The notes beneath the pieces were generated by a model. It did no database searches, had not been told where the DNA came from, and saw only the letters and a program-made list of their open reading frames with translations. Made by a program: the position numbers and the translations under genes. Below, in pieces: positions 54,454-63,585 of a DNA stretch of 64,000 nucleotides (its first letter is position 1; each line of letters opens with the position of its first letter). This DNA is from Micromonospora sp. DSM 45708 (lineage in GTDB: Bacteria > Actinomycetota > Actinomycetes > Mycobacteriales > Micromonosporaceae), in NCBI RefSeq assembly GCF_039566955.1, contig NZ_CP154796.1, positions 4,340,001 to 4,404,000 on the forward strand. Reading direction: 5' to 3'.

Positions 54454-54710
54454 GCGCTCTCACCTGCGCAAACGTCGTGGGCGACTACGGATTCGGAACA
54501 GTCGGTCACCGACTTCCCCCTATGGGACAAGCGGTCGCGTCGGCGCCCGTCCGGCAGGAAGCGGACATCCGGCGGGTGGAGAAACGGGCAGCGGGCGCAG
54601 CAGGGGCCATCGATCCGGACGCTCACCGGTGGGCGGCACCGGTGACCGGCGTCACCGCTTCCGGATAACGATTCGGTCGACGTCCCGTCGTGGGCGCCGG
54701 TGCGTGCCGG

Positions 54711-55475
54711 TCAGCCGACGCGGGCCGGACGCCACCGGGTCCCCGGTACGGCTGCCGGGGCCGGGAGGCGGGTCGCCGGCGAGACGCGGGACGCGGGTGC
54801 CGGCCGCAGCGCCGTGGTGGCCGCGTACGCCTCGGCGGCGAGCGTCCGGGCCGCCTCGGCGGCGAGTTCGGCGTCCCGCCAGGCCAGGCGCTCCCGTTCG
54901 GCGGCTGCCTCCCAGCCGGCCCGCCGCCCGTCGCGGATGGTCCGGGCCAGCACGATCTCCTGCTCGGCCGGGTGCCGGCGTGGGTCCCACCCGTTGCGGC
55001 GGGCCAGCACGTCGGCGAGTTGGCGGGCGGTCAGCTCGCCTCGCCAGTGCGCCGCCATGGCGGTGCGGTGCAGCCAACGCTCGCGCGCCGCGTACTCGGC
55101 GGGGGTGCGGGGCGTGTGCGGGGCGGGCAGCGCGCCGGCGGCGGCCAGGCGGCGGGCGGCGGCGTCCGACTCGTCGTAGGCGGTCCAGGCCCGGTCCGCC
55201 TCGCTCTGGGCGGCCAGCCACTGCTCGCGGCGACGGCGGGCGGTCTGCGCGGCCCCGGCGGCGGCCACCGCCACCTCGTCGGCGTACCGGGTCAGGTCGG
55301 CGCGGTGGAGCGCCTCCACGTCGACCGGTTCGGGTGCCGGGTCCACCGCGCCGTCGCGTTCCGGGCGCGCGACCAGCACGGCGAGCAGGACGAGGGCGAG
55401 CACGGTCAGGGCCGACCAGATGGCGGCGGCCTCGGGGACGGCGGTGAGGAAGTGGAGAAGAACGGTCTGCGACAT
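54711..55475 (-). CDS. Membrane-anchored hypothetical protein with a long helical domain
   Basis: 254 residues. One N-terminal membrane helix (residues 8-35, LTAVPEAAAIWSALTVLALVLLAVLVA) is followed by a charged, Ala-rich helical region (about 55-230) rich in Arg/Glu/Ala with heptad-like spacing, e.g. LHRADLTRYADEVAVAAAGAAQTARRRREQWLAAQSEADRAW. No domain recognised. GAGG 8 nt before ATG 55475 supports the start. It is likely a cytoplasmic coiled coil anchored in the membrane. It lies 149 bp after the proline-rich protein gene on the same strand. Confidence 0.65.
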   Translation of the reverse strand: MSQTVLLHFLTAVPEAAAIWSALTVLALVLLAVLVARPERDGAVDPAPEPVDVEALHRADLTRYADEVAVAAAGAAQTARRRREQWLAAQSEADRAWTAYDESDAAARRLAAAGALPAPHTPRTPAEYAARERWLHRTAMAAHWRGELTARQLADVLARRNGWDPRRHPAEQEIVLARTIRDGRRAGWEAAAERERLAWRDAELAAEAARTLAAEAYAATTALRPAPASRVSPATRLPAPAAVPGTRWRPARVG

Positions 55476-55624
55476 GGTCGGCACCTCACGGGAGACAGTG
55501 GCGGGGAACTCCGCACGGCCGGTCGGGGCGGGGCGCGGCCGGAGTCCGGGCGCCGCCGGGCCGCCGAGGGCGGGTGCGGGGTGAGGTTCGGTGGGCGCGG
55601 TCACGGGCCGGGGCCCGTGGCGGG

Positions 55625-56071
55625 TCAGCGCGCGGGCGGGGCCCGCGGACCGGCCGGTGCCGGCGGCTGGCCGGCCGGGAACGGGTGCCGCCCGGTCGGG
55701 GGCACGGCCCCGCCCGCCGGCTGCGGCTCGGGAACGTCGACGCGGCTGCCCTGCCGATCGACGGCGGGGACGCCCTGTCGCTCGGTGACGGTGCTGCTGC
55801 GCCGCTCGACGACGGCGTCGCCGGGCCGACCGACGATGGAGGCGCCGGCAATCGCGTCGGCCCGCCGGTCGACGACGGTGTGGCCAGCCGGTGGCGGGCC
55901 GCACGACGGACCGGCGACCGGGCCGGCCACCGCCGGTGCGATCGGGGACACGCCGGTCGGCAGCGTGGCGGCCCCCAGCGAACAGGCGACGACCACGGCC
56001 AGGCTGGCCAGCATCCGTGCGGCCCAGCGCGCCACCCACCACACGGGACAGGTGAGCGCGATCGGAGCCAC
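55625..56071 (-). CDS. Exported proline-rich hypothetical protein
   Basis: 148 residues. An N-terminal hydrophobic segment (residues 11-35) with the pattern of a signal peptide or lipoprotein-type Cys (VVVACSLG) is followed by a Pro/Gly/Arg-rich mature part with degenerate repeats VVDRRADAIAG, VVERRSSTVTER and AVDRQGSRVDV. G/C at third codon positions is high, supporting coding. GTG start without a clear ribosome-binding site. Function unknown. Confidence 0.5.
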   Translation of the reverse strand: MAPIALTCPVWWVARWAARMLASLAVVVACSLGAATLPTGVSPIAPAVAGPVAGPSCGPPPAGHTVVDRRADAIAGASIVGRPGDAVVERRSSTVTERQGVPAVDRQGSRVDVPEPQPAGGAVPPTGRHPFPAGQPPAPAGPRAPPAR

Positions 56072-56149
56072 GGCTACAAATTACCGCCGATCCGGGCACA
56101 GCGCATCGTCGCCCGGCGTGTCGCGACGCCGCTGACCAGGGTGGACCGC

Positions 56150-57358
56150 TCAGTCCGGCCGGCGCCGCCCGGCGTACTCGATCGAACGGTCCGGCTCCCC
56201 GGCGGACGCCGCGCCGGTGTCGTCGGCGGCCGAACGCGGTGCGGGCACGCCGGGTGCCGGCGCAGCGGCGGCCGGGCCGCGACGGGCTCGGCGCGACGGG
56301 CCGAGGCGGCGCATCATCGGCTCCTCCACCCAGCGGTGCAGCGCCGCCGCGAGCGCCAGGGTGAGCAGCAGGAAGCCGAGCACCGCGAGCGGGCCCCGCC
56401 ACCCGCGCAGCCCGGTCCCCCAGTGGCCGGTGAGCCGCAGCACGGTCATCATGACCAGCACGTGGACCAGGTAGAACGCGAACGAGACCTCACCGAGCCA
56501 GACCATCGGCCGGGACCGCCACGGGGTCCGCCGGCCCCGCACGTCGGCGTCCGCCGCCGCGGCGATGACCACCAGGTACGCGACGGCGAGCAGCGCCGCC
56601 CAGAACTCCGCCCGGATCCACAGCGCGGCGACCACCCAGGTGGCGACGAAGATCAGGCTGGCCGAGGTCAGCCCGGGGCCGCGCCAGCGGTCACGGCGCA
56701 TCAGCTCGGCCGCCGCCGCCCCCATCCAGAACTCGATCGAGCGGGTGACCGGGAAGATCTGGGTGAACCACCAGCGCTGCTCCTCGGGCACCAGGTGCTG
56801 GCCGGGCCAGAGCGCCAGGATGAGCAGCGGCGCGGCGACCAGCGCGGCCCGGAGCACGCCGGTACGCGCCCGGCGCAGCCACGGCACCACCAGCGGCAGG
56901 CACAGGTAGAAGGCCAGCTCGCAGGAGAGCGACCAGCTCACGTTGTTGATGCTGTAGAAGTAGCCGTTGACCGGGATCCACGCCTGGACCAGGAAGAGGT
57001 TGCCGATCGCCGCCCAGGGCAGGACCGGGTCGGCGAACCAGGCCGCCACGGCCAGCGCCGCCAGGAACGTCACCACGTGGTTCGGGTAGATCTTGGCCGC
57101 CCGGCGGCGCAGGAACGTCCACCCCGACTCGCCACCCCGGTACGACCAGACCAGCACGAATCCACTCAGGATGAAGAAGAACTCGACGCCGGAGAGCCCC
57201 AGGCTGAAGACCTTGCCCATCACCGTCTTCCACTGCGGCTCCGCGATGATCTGCATGGTGCCCGCGTGGAAGCCGAAGACCAACAGGGCCCCGATCCACC
57301 GCAGCCCGGTCAGCGACGGCAGACGCGGAGCACGGGTGGTGGTCGGGGCACTGGTCAT
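56150..57358 (-). CDS. OafA-type membrane O-acyltransferase (acyltransferase family 3)
   Basis: 402 residues, about ten membrane helices. RLPSLTGLRWIGALLVFGFHAG carries the catalytic region of the family (Arg and His), LSGVEFFFILSGFVLVWSY is its hallmark, and RRRAAKIYPNHVVTFL contains the conserved RxxKIxP-type block. NNVSWSLSCELAFYLCLP is another family motif. The C-terminal 50 residues are soluble and low complexity. Start ATG 57358. It would O-acylate an envelope glycan from a cytoplasmic acyl donor. It is divergent from the pyruvyltransferase gene, so both decorate glycans. Confidence 0.9.
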   Translation of the reverse strand: MTSAPTTTRAPRLPSLTGLRWIGALLVFGFHAGTMQIIAEPQWKTVMGKVFSLGLSGVEFFFILSGFVLVWSYRGGESGWTFLRRRAAKIYPNHVVTFLAALAVAAWFADPVLPWAAIGNLFLVQAWIPVNGYFYSINNVSWSLSCELAFYLCLPLVVPWLRRARTGVLRAALVAAPLLILALWPGQHLVPEEQRWWFTQIFPVTRSIEFWMGAAAAELMRRDRWRGPGLTSASLIFVATWVVAALWIRAEFWAALLAVAYLVVIAAAADADVRGRRTPWRSRPMVWLGEVSFAFYLVHVLVMMTVLRLTGHWGTGLRGWRGPLAVLGFLLLTLALAAALHRWVEEPMMRRLGPSRRARRGPAAAAPAPGVPAPRSAADDTGAASAGEPDRSIEYAGRRRPD

Positions 57359-57503
57359 CCCGGGCACCTTACCGGGTCGCAGGGCGCGGGTTCCGGCACG
57401 GCGACGTCCGGGCCGGTGCCCGCGGACGGCGGATAGGATTTCCGTTCCTGCCCGGCGGGGCCCCACCGGGCCCGCCGGACCCGTACGGAAGGTGAGCAAC
57501 CGG

Positions 57504-58829
57504 ATGCACCAGCGGATCCTCCTCCGCGCCCGCAAGGGCCCGTTCGACGTCCTGACGCCCGAGGAGACCTTCGCCGGCAACTGGATCAGCGACAACACCG
57601 GCAACCTGGTCTTCAGCCACGCCGCACACAAGCTGCTGGCCACCTCCACGGCGGAGGTCACGTCGACCCGGAAGCTCGCCGACCCGCGCGACGCCGACGA
57701 GATCAACGAACGGTACGACGTCTTCGTCGTACCGTTGGCCAACGCGTTCCGGCGCAGCTTCATCAACCGCCTCGAACCGATGACCCGGCTGATCGAGCGG
57801 CTGAAGATCCCGGTGGTGGTCCTCGGCGTCGGCGTGCAGACGAACGTCGACGGCGACCGGGAGTACCTGCGCCAGATCGACGAGCCGGTGAGCGCGTTCT
57901 GCCGGGCGGTGCTCGACCGCTCGCACAGCATCGGGGTGCGCGGCGAGATCACCGAGAGCTACCTGCGTACGCTCGGCTTCTCCGCGGTGGAGCAGATCGG
58001 CTGCCCGTCGATGTTCCTGCACGGGGACACGTTCACGCTGGAGAAGACCCGGCCGGAGCTGACCACCGACGACCGGATCGCGCTGACCATCTCCCCCTAC
58101 GTCTCCTCGATGGCCCCGGTCGTCCGCCGCCACCGGGAGCGCTACCCGAACCTGTGCTACGTGCCGCAGGACCTGCGCACGCTCGGCACGCTGCTCTACG
58201 GCGACGCGCCCGAGCACCGGGGCAAGAGCAGCGAGATGCCGCTGCACACCTCGCACCCGCTCTTCGTCGAGGACAAGGTGCGGATGTTCGTCGACCCGTG
58301 GACCTGGATGTCGCACCTGTCCGGCTTCGACTTCAACTTCGGCACCCGGATCCACGGCACCATCACGGCGCTGATCGCCGGCACCCCCGGCTACCTCTTC
58401 GCGCACGACTCGCGCACCCTGGAGCTGGCCCGCTACTTCGGCATCCCGCACCGGATCATGCGGGACGTGCCGGCCGACGTCGACGCCGCCGACCTCTACG
58501 CGGAGGCCGACTACACCTCGCTGACCGGGGGCCACAAGGCCCGCTTCGACACCATCACCGCGTTCCTGGCCAAGCACGACCTCGGCACCTCGTTCGCCGA
58601 CGGCGACAGCGCCGCGGCGTTCGACAGGCGGGTCGCGGAGACGGAGTTCCCGCCGGCCGTGCGACCGGCCGCCGCCACCCCGCCGGCCGAGCTGCTGACC
58701 CGCATCCAGCGGCTCAGTGACGAGAACCGCCGGCTCGCCGACACCGTGCGCACGCTGCGCGCGCAGGGGCTGCGCGAGCGGATCAAGCAGGCCGTCCCGG
58801 ACCCGGTCCGCCGTCTGCTGCGACGTTGA
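57504..58829 (+). CDS. Polysaccharide pyruvyl transferase family protein
   Basis: 441 residues. The family fold is shown by FAGNWISDNTGNLVFSHAAHKLL, DVFVVPLANAFRRSFINRLEPMTRLIERLKIPVVVLGVGVQTN, SIGVRGEITESYLRTLGF, and GFDFNFGTRIHGTITALIAGTPGYLFAHDSRTLELARYFGIPH, in which RIHG is the conserved catalytic region. Ends with a coiled segment (LLTRIQRLSDENRRLADTVRTLRAQG). A ribosome-binding GAAGGTGAG precedes ATG 57504; TAGGAT at 57434-57439 may be the -10. It transfers pyruvate from PEP to sugars; target unknown. Confidence 0.88.
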   Translation: MHQRILLRARKGPFDVLTPEETFAGNWISDNTGNLVFSHAAHKLLATSTAEVTSTRKLADPRDADEINERYDVFVVPLANAFRRSFINRLEPMTRLIERLKIPVVVLGVGVQTNVDGDREYLRQIDEPVSAFCRAVLDRSHSIGVRGEITESYLRTLGFSAVEQIGCPSMFLHGDTFTLEKTRPELTTDDRIALTISPYVSSMAPVVRRHRERYPNLCYVPQDLRTLGTLLYGDAPEHRGKSSEMPLHTSHPLFVEDKVRMFVDPWTWMSHLSGFDFNFGTRIHGTITALIAGTPGYLFAHDSRTLELARYFGIPHRIMRDVPADVDAADLYAEADYTSLTGGHKARFDTITAFLAKHDLGTSFADGDSAAAFDRRVAETEFPPAVRPAAATPPAELLTRIQRLSDENRRLADTVRTLRAQGLRERIKQAVPDPVRRLLRR

Positions 58830-58859
58830 TCCGTCGTACGCCTGTTCGATCGCCCGGGG

Positions 58860-58865
58860 TACGAT
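58860..58865 (+). promoter_or_regulatory. -10 element of alkB, leaderless
   Basis: TACGAT ends 7 nt before the GTG at 58873; no Shine-Dalgarno is present. This supports GTG 58873 over longer upstream frames as the start. Confidence 0.45.
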
Positions 58866-58872
58866 CGCCTGC

Positions 58873-59511
58873 GTGTCCGACGTCGCGTACCAGCCCTCGA
58901 TGCTCGACCTGGCCGAGCACGGCCCGACCCTGGGTCCGCTCGCGGGCCAGGTGCGTCGGCACGAGCTGAGCCGGGGCGCGTGGGTCGACCACCTGCCCGG
59001 CTGGGTGCGGGGCTCCGACGCGGTGCTCGACACGCTCCGGCACGACGTGCCGTGGCGGGCCGAGCGTCGCGCCATGTACGACACCACCGTCGACGTGCCG
59101 CGCCTGCTGTGCTGGTACGCCGGCGGCCGACCGCTGCCGCACCCGGTGCTCGCCGCCGCCCGCGACGCCCTCACCCGGCACTACGCGCCCGAGTTGGGCG
59201 AGCCGTTCGTCACCGCCGGCCTGTGCCTCTACCGCGACGGCCGGGACAGCGTCGCCTGGCACGGCGACACCAAGGGCCGCTCCGCGCACACCGACACCAT
59301 GGTGGCGATCGTCTCGTTCGGCTCGCCCCGCCCGCTGCTGCTGCGCCCCCGGGGCGGGGGCGGCCCCGGCCTGCGCTTTCCGCTCGGCCACGGCGACCTG
59401 GTGGTGATGGGCGGCTCCTGCCAACGCACCTGGGAGCACGCCGTGCCGAAGACCACCCGCCCGGTCGGTCCCCGGGTCAGCGTCCAGTTCCGCCCCGCCG
59501 GGGTGGCCTGA
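58873..59511 (+). CDS. alkB: AlkB-type alpha-ketoglutarate-dependent dioxygenase
   Basis: Fe(II)/2OG dioxygenase for alkylated nucleic acids, 212 residues. The metal ligands are His130 and Asp132 in SVAWHGDTKGRS and His189 in QRTWEHAVPK. The 2OG-binding Arg201 and Arg207 are in GPRVSVQFRP. PRLLCWYAGG and FVTAGLCLYRDG are the other family blocks. It is preceded by a leaderless-type -10. The two Arg are the second-shell pair of AlkB proteins. Which lesions it repairs is not predictable. Confidence 0.92.
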   Translation: MSDVAYQPSMLDLAEHGPTLGPLAGQVRRHELSRGAWVDHLPGWVRGSDAVLDTLRHDVPWRAERRAMYDTTVDVPRLLCWYAGGRPLPHPVLAAARDALTRHYAPELGEPFVTAGLCLYRDGRDSVAWHGDTKGRSAHTDTMVAIVSFGSPRPLLLRPRGGGGPGLRFPLGHGDLVVMGGSCQRTWEHAVPKTTRPVGPRVSVQFRPAGVA

Positions 59512-59581
59512 CCCGGCCCCGTGCTAGAAACAACTCCCAGGGTCGATCACGCCCCCGTCACCCGAGAAAAAGGGCGAGGCG

Positions 59582-60904
59582 ATGACCCAGTTCCCCACGT
59601 GGGCCGTGCACGGCGACGGCCGGTCGGTACGCCCCGGCGACGTGGTCCATCCCGACGAACGGCTCTCCTGGCCGCGCACCGTCGGGGTGGGCGTGCAGCA
59701 CGTGGTCGCCATGTTCGGCGCCACCTTCACCGTGCCGCTGATCACCGGCTTCCCGCCGGCCACCACGCTGTTCTTCTCCGGCCTGGGCACGCTGCTGTTC
59801 CTGCTGATCACCGGTAACCGGCTGCCGTCGTACCTCGGCTCGTCGTTCGCGTTCATCGCCCCGGTGATCGCCGCCAAGACCGACGGCGGCATCGGCGCGG
59901 CTCTCGGCGGCATCGTGGTCGCGGGCGCCGCGCTGGCGCTGGTCGGCGTCGTGGTGCACGTGGCCGGCGCGCGGTGGATCGACGCCCTGATGCCGCCGGT
60001 GGTCACCGGCGCGATCGTCGCGCTGATCGGGCTCAACCTCGCCCCGGTCGCCTGGGACGGCGGCGGCGCCGGCACCGGCGTCAAGGCGCAACCGCTGATC
60101 GCCGTGGTCACGCTGCTGGCGATCCTGGTCACCACCGTGCTCTTCCGCGGCTTCCTGGCCCGGCTGTCGATCCTGCTCGGCGTGGTGGTCGGCTGGCTGG
60201 TCGCGGCGCTGACCGGCCAGCTCGACCAGCAGGCGGTCACCGGGCTGCGGCAGGCCGCCTGGGTGGGGTTGCCGGAGTTCCACACGCCCAGCTTCAGCCC
60301 GCGCGCCGTCGTGCTGGTCATCCCGGTCATCCTGGTGCTGATCGCGGAGAACGCCGGGCACGTCAAGGCGGTCGCGGCGATGACCGGCCGCAACCTCGAC
60401 CGGCAGATGGGTCGCGCGTTCCTCGGCGACGGCGTCGCCACCGTGCTGGCCGGCTCCGGCGGCGGTTCCGGCACCACCACGTACGCGGAGAACATCGGCG
60501 TCATGGCCGCGACCCGCGTCTACTCCACCGCCGCGTACTGGGTGGCCGGCGGCACGGCGATCCTGCTCGGGCTCTGCCCGAAGTTCGGCGCGTTGATCCT
60601 CACCGTGCCGGCCGGTGTGCTCGGCGGCGCCACCACCGCGTTGTACGGCCTGATCGCGGTGCTCGGCGCCCGCATCTGGATCGAGAACCGGGTCGACTTC
60701 CACGACCCGGTCAACCTGTTCACCGCCGCGGTCGCGGTGATCGTGGGCGCCGCCAACTACACGCTGACCGCCGGTGACCTGTCCTTCAACGGCATCGCGC
60801 TGGGCACCGCCGCCGCCCTGGTGATCTACCACGGCATGCGCCTGATCGCCCGCCTGCGTGGCACCACCCCCGAGCCCCGCCAAGCCCCCGAGCCCGAACT
60901 CTGA
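59582..60904 (+). CDS. NCS2 nucleobase:cation symporter (uracil/xanthine permease)
   Basis: 440 residues, 12-14 membrane helices. Key blocks: QHVVAMFGATFTVPLITG, LGSSFAFIAPVIAA, IAENAGHVKAVAAMTGRNLDRQMGRAFLGDG and GGGSGTTTYAENIGVMAATRVYS; the last carries the conserved NCS2 Glu-Asn and is typical of UraA-type uracil permeases. AAGGGCGAGG before the ATG is the ribosome-binding site. Uracil is the first guess; xanthine is possible. Confidence 0.9.
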   Translation: MTQFPTWAVHGDGRSVRPGDVVHPDERLSWPRTVGVGVQHVVAMFGATFTVPLITGFPPATTLFFSGLGTLLFLLITGNRLPSYLGSSFAFIAPVIAAKTDGGIGAALGGIVVAGAALALVGVVVHVAGARWIDALMPPVVTGAIVALIGLNLAPVAWDGGGAGTGVKAQPLIAVVTLLAILVTTVLFRGFLARLSILLGVVVGWLVAALTGQLDQQAVTGLRQAAWVGLPEFHTPSFSPRAVVLVIPVILVLIAENAGHVKAVAAMTGRNLDRQMGRAFLGDGVATVLAGSGGGSGTTTYAENIGVMAATRVYSTAAYWVAGGTAILLGLCPKFGALILTVPAGVLGGATTALYGLIAVLGARIWIENRVDFHDPVNLFTAAVAVIVGAANYTLTAGDLSFNGIALGTAAALVIYHGMRLIARLRGTTPEPRQAPEPEL

Positions 60905-60954
60905 CCCCGGCTCCCCGTCCCCCGTCCCCCCGTCCCCGCGTCCCCGCGTCCCGC

Positions 60955-61023
60955 CGATCTTGCACTTACGGCCTCGGAAATGCCGGCTTCACCCGGAAGA
61001 TGCGGGCGGCAAGTGCAAGATCG
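60955..61023. terminator. Inverted repeat between convergent genes (candidate terminator or repeat)
   Basis: 13-bp perfect arms CGATCTTGCACTT (60955-60967) and AAGTGCAAGATCG (61011-61023), 43-nt loop that itself can pair partly. It lies between the convergent uracil-permease and topoisomerase genes. Its sequence is unlike the hairpin family at 13.4 and 52.1 kb, but it may belong to another dispersed intergenic repeat. Confidence 0.65.
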
Positions 61024-61027
61024 ACGC

Positions 61028-61063
61028 GGGGGTGGGGGTGGGGGTGGGGGTGGGGGCAGGGGG
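61028..61063 (+). repeat. G-rich tract with six G5 runs (potential G-quadruplex)
   Basis: GGGGG runs at 61028, 61034, 61040, 61046, 61052 and 61059, separated by single T or CA. The tract ends one base before the stop codon of the topoisomerase A gene (minus strand, 61064-61066). On the plus strand it could form a quadruplex; on the minus strand it would be a C-rich mRNA 3' end. A complementary C-rich stretch lies at 60910-60953. Confidence 0.75.
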
Positions 61064-63553
61064 TCAGTCGCGGTCGATGTGGTGGCCGATGACGGTGGGG
61101 CCCAGCATCACGGCGAAGCCGGAACCGTCGCGGCGCGGGTCGGCCGGAGGGAGGTCCACCGGGTCACCGTTGGCCGTCGCGCCCACCGGCCGCGGGCCGA
61201 TCCAGGCCACGGACAGCTCCAGCTCACCCTTGAGCAGCCGCTGCGCGCGCACGCCGCCGGTCGCCCGTCCCTTCGCCGGGTACGCCTGCATCGGCGTCAC
61301 CTTGACCGTGGCGCCGGTCGAGGTGACCACCATCGGCTCACCGTGCCGCGGTTCGTCGGTGCGGACCGCGCCGAAGAAGACCACCCGCGCGCCCGCCGGG
61401 AGGTTGATGCCGGCCATCCCGCCGCCCTTGACGCCCTGCGGTCGCACCAGGGACGCCGCGAAGCGCAGCAACGACGCCTCCGAGGAGACGAACGCCAGCG
61501 CCTCGGCGCCGTCGGTCAGCCAGGACGCGCCGACCACCTCGTCCCCCTCCCGCAACGAGATCACCTCGAACTCGTCCGAGCGGACCGGCCAGTCGGGCGC
61601 GCACACCTTCACCACGCCCTGCCGGGTGCCCAGCGCCAGACCGGGCGACCCCTCGGCGGACGGGCCCAGCGGCGTCAGCCCGACCACGGTCTCCCCCGGC
61701 GCCAACGGCGCCAACTCGGCGGCCGACATGCCGCCGCGCAGCGACACCGTGCCGGACTGCTCCGGCAGCACCGGCAACGGCAGGACGTCGATCTTGAACG
61801 CCCGGCCGGCGCTGGTGACCAGCAGCACCCGCCCCCGGGCGGTGGAGTGCACCACCGCGCGTACCGCGTCGTGCTTGACCCGGCCGCTGCGGCGACGCGC
61901 CTCGGCCGCCTCCTCCGACTCGGCGGCGGTCCGGGCGACCAGCCCGGTCGCGGAGAGGATCACCTGGCACGGGTCGTCGGCGACCTCCAGCGGGCCGGCC
62001 GGCACCGAGGCCGCGAGGACCTCCTTCAGGTCCCCGTCGACCAGCGTGGTGCGCCGCTGCGCGCCGAACTGCTTCACCACCGCAGCCAGCTCGTCGGAGA
62101 CCAGCTTCCGCAGCACCTTCTCATCGTCCAGGATCGTCGACAGCTCGGCGATCTCCCCGCGCAGCTTCTCCTGCTCGGCCTCCAGCTCCAGCCGGTCGTA
62201 CCTCGTCAACCGACGCAGCGGGGTGTCCAGGATGTAGCTGGCCTGGATCTCGGAGAGCTTGAACTTCTGCATCAGGCCGTCCTTGGCGGCCTGGGCGTCC
62301 TCGCTGGCCCGGATCAGCTTCACGACCTTGTCGATGTCGAGCAGCGCGATCAGCAGCCCGTCGACCAGGTGCAGCCGCTCCTCCCGCTTGCGCTTGCGGT
62401 ACGCGGTGCGCCGGGTCACCACCTCGTAGCGGTGGGCCAGGAACACCTCCAGCAGCTCCTTGAGCCCGAGCGTGCGCGGCTGGCCGTCCACCAGCACCAG
62501 GTTGTTCACGCCGAACGACTGCTCCAGCGGGGTGAGCCGGTAGAGGTCGGCGAGCAGCGCCTGCGGGTTGACCCCGACCTTGCACTCCACCACCAGGCGG
62601 GTGCCGTTCTCCCGGTCGGTGAGGTCCTTGACGTCGGCGATGCCGGTCAGCCGCTTGGTCTTGTTGACCTCGTTGGTGATGGCCGCGATGACCTTCTCCG
62701 CGCCGACGCCGTACGGCAGCTCGGTGACCGTGATGGCCTGCCGGCCCCGGCTGCCCTCCAGCGGGCCGATCTGCACCCGGCCCCGCATCCGCACCACACC
62801 GCGCCCGGTCTCGTACGCCCGGCGCACCTCGTCCAGGCCGAGCAGCAGCCCGCCGGTGGGCAGGTCGGGGCCGGGCACGAACTCCATGAGTTTGTCGAGC
62901 GTGGCGTCCGGGTGGTTGATCAGCCAGCGGGCGGCCTGGACCGCCTCGCCGAGGTTGTGCGGGATCATGTTGGTCGCCATTCCGACCGCGATCCCGGACG
63001 CGCCGTTGACCAGCAGGTTCGGGAAGGCGGCCGGCAGCACGGTGGGCTGGGTCAGCGAGCCGTCGTAGTTGGGCTCGACGTCGACGGTGTCCTCGCCCAG
63101 CTCGCCGACGAGCAGCATGGCCTCCCGGGACATCCGGGCCTCGGTGTAGCGCGCCGCGGCCGGGCCGTCGTCCGGGCTGCCGAAGTTGCCGTGCCCGTCG
63201 ATGAGGGGCACGTTGAGCGAGAAGTCCTGCGCCAGCCGCACCATCGCGTCGTAGATCGCGGTGTCGCCGTGCGGGTGGTAGCGACCCATCACGTCGCCGA
63301 CCACACGGGCCGACTTGACGTGCGACCGGTCCGGCCGGAACCCCGACTCGTGCATGGACCAGAGGATGCGTCGGTGCACCGGCTTGAGCCCGTCCCGGGC
63401 GTCCGGCAGGGCGCGGGAGTGGATGACCGAGAACGCGTACTCCAGGTAGGAGTCGGAAACCTCGGTGACCAGCGGGTTGTCGAAGACCCGGGCGCCGGCC
63501 TGGTCGAAGGCGGAGAGATCCGCCTTCGCGCGGTCGTCCTTGCGGCGTGCCAT
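61064..63553 (-). CDS. parC: DNA gyrase/topoisomerase IV subunit A (second, ParC-like)
   Basis: 829 residues. The breakage-reunion domain has [45 protein letters not shown] and the active-site Tyr136 in AARYTEAR. The quinolone region has Thr98 where E. coli GyrA has Ser83, and Asp102 where it has Asp87. The C-terminal beta-pinwheel is present but I see no standard GyrA box (QRRGGKG); [18 protein letters not shown] is in its area, which favours a topoisomerase IV-type subunit. AAGGAAG precedes ATG 63553. Co-transcribed with the B subunit 32 bp upstream. Exact class cannot be settled without comparing the chromosomal gyrA. Confidence 0.85.
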   Translation of the reverse strand: MARRKDDRAKADLSAFDQAGARVFDNPLVTEVSDSYLEYAFSVIHSRALPDARDGLKPVHRRILWSMHESGFRPDRSHVKSARVVGDVMGRYHPHGDTAIYDAMVRLAQDFSLNVPLIDGHGNFGSPDDGPAAARYTEARMSREAMLLVGELGEDTVDVEPNYDGSLTQPTVLPAAFPNLLVNGASGIAVGMATNMIPHNLGEAVQAARWLINHPDATLDKLMEFVPGPDLPTGGLLLGLDEVRRAYETGRGVVRMRGRVQIGPLEGSRGRQAITVTELPYGVGAEKVIAAITNEVNKTKRLTGIADVKDLTDRENGTRLVVECKVGVNPQALLADLYRLTPLEQSFGVNNLVLVDGQPRTLGLKELLEVFLAHRYEVVTRRTAYRKRKREERLHLVDGLLIALLDIDKVVKLIRASEDAQAAKDGLMQKFKLSEIQASYILDTPLRRLTRYDRLELEAEQEKLRGEIAELSTILDDEKVLRKLVSDELAAVVKQFGAQRRTTLVDGDLKEVLAASVPAGPLEVADDPCQVILSATGLVARTAAESEEAAEARRRSGRVKHDAVRAVVHSTARGRVLLVTSAGRAFKIDVLPLPVLPEQSGTVSLRGGMSAAELAPLAPGETVVGLTPLGPSAEGSPGLALGTRQGVVKVCAPDWPVRSDEFEVISLREGDEVVGASWLTDGAEALAFVSSEASLLRFAASLVRPQGVKGGGMAGINLPAGARVVFFGAVRTDEPRHGEPMVVTSTGATVKVTPMQAYPAKGRATGGVRAQRLLKGELELSVAWIGPRPVGATANGDPVDLPPADPRRDGSGFAVMLGPTVIGHHIDRD

Positions 63554-63585
63554 GGTGCAGCTTCCTTCCGAAACGAACGCGGTGG

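Larger units (their letters stand above)
54039..54710 (-). other. 672-bp non-coding region holding the c-di-AMP riboswitch leader
   Basis: Read on the minus strand: a promoter at 54425-54453, the riboswitch at 54239-54372 and then about 200 nt before the C39-like GTG. In that 200 nt a hairpin CGCCCGG-N4-CCGGGCG (54128-54145) could be part of the expression platform. Beyond the promoter, 54454-54710 has no gene I can support. A 7-bp hairpin at 54640-54657 may end the gene at 54711. Confidence 0.6.

Noticed and set aside
54448..54460. LacI-family operator (GAGAGCGCTTGG) over the riboswitch promoter
   Set aside because: Only a half-site fits and no LacI-type gene is nearby.
60910..60953. C-rich tandem CGTCCCC units as a coding or regulatory repeat
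   Set aside because: They are irregular and non-coding, just past the permease stop; I see no function beyond the neighbouring G-rich tract and hairpin.
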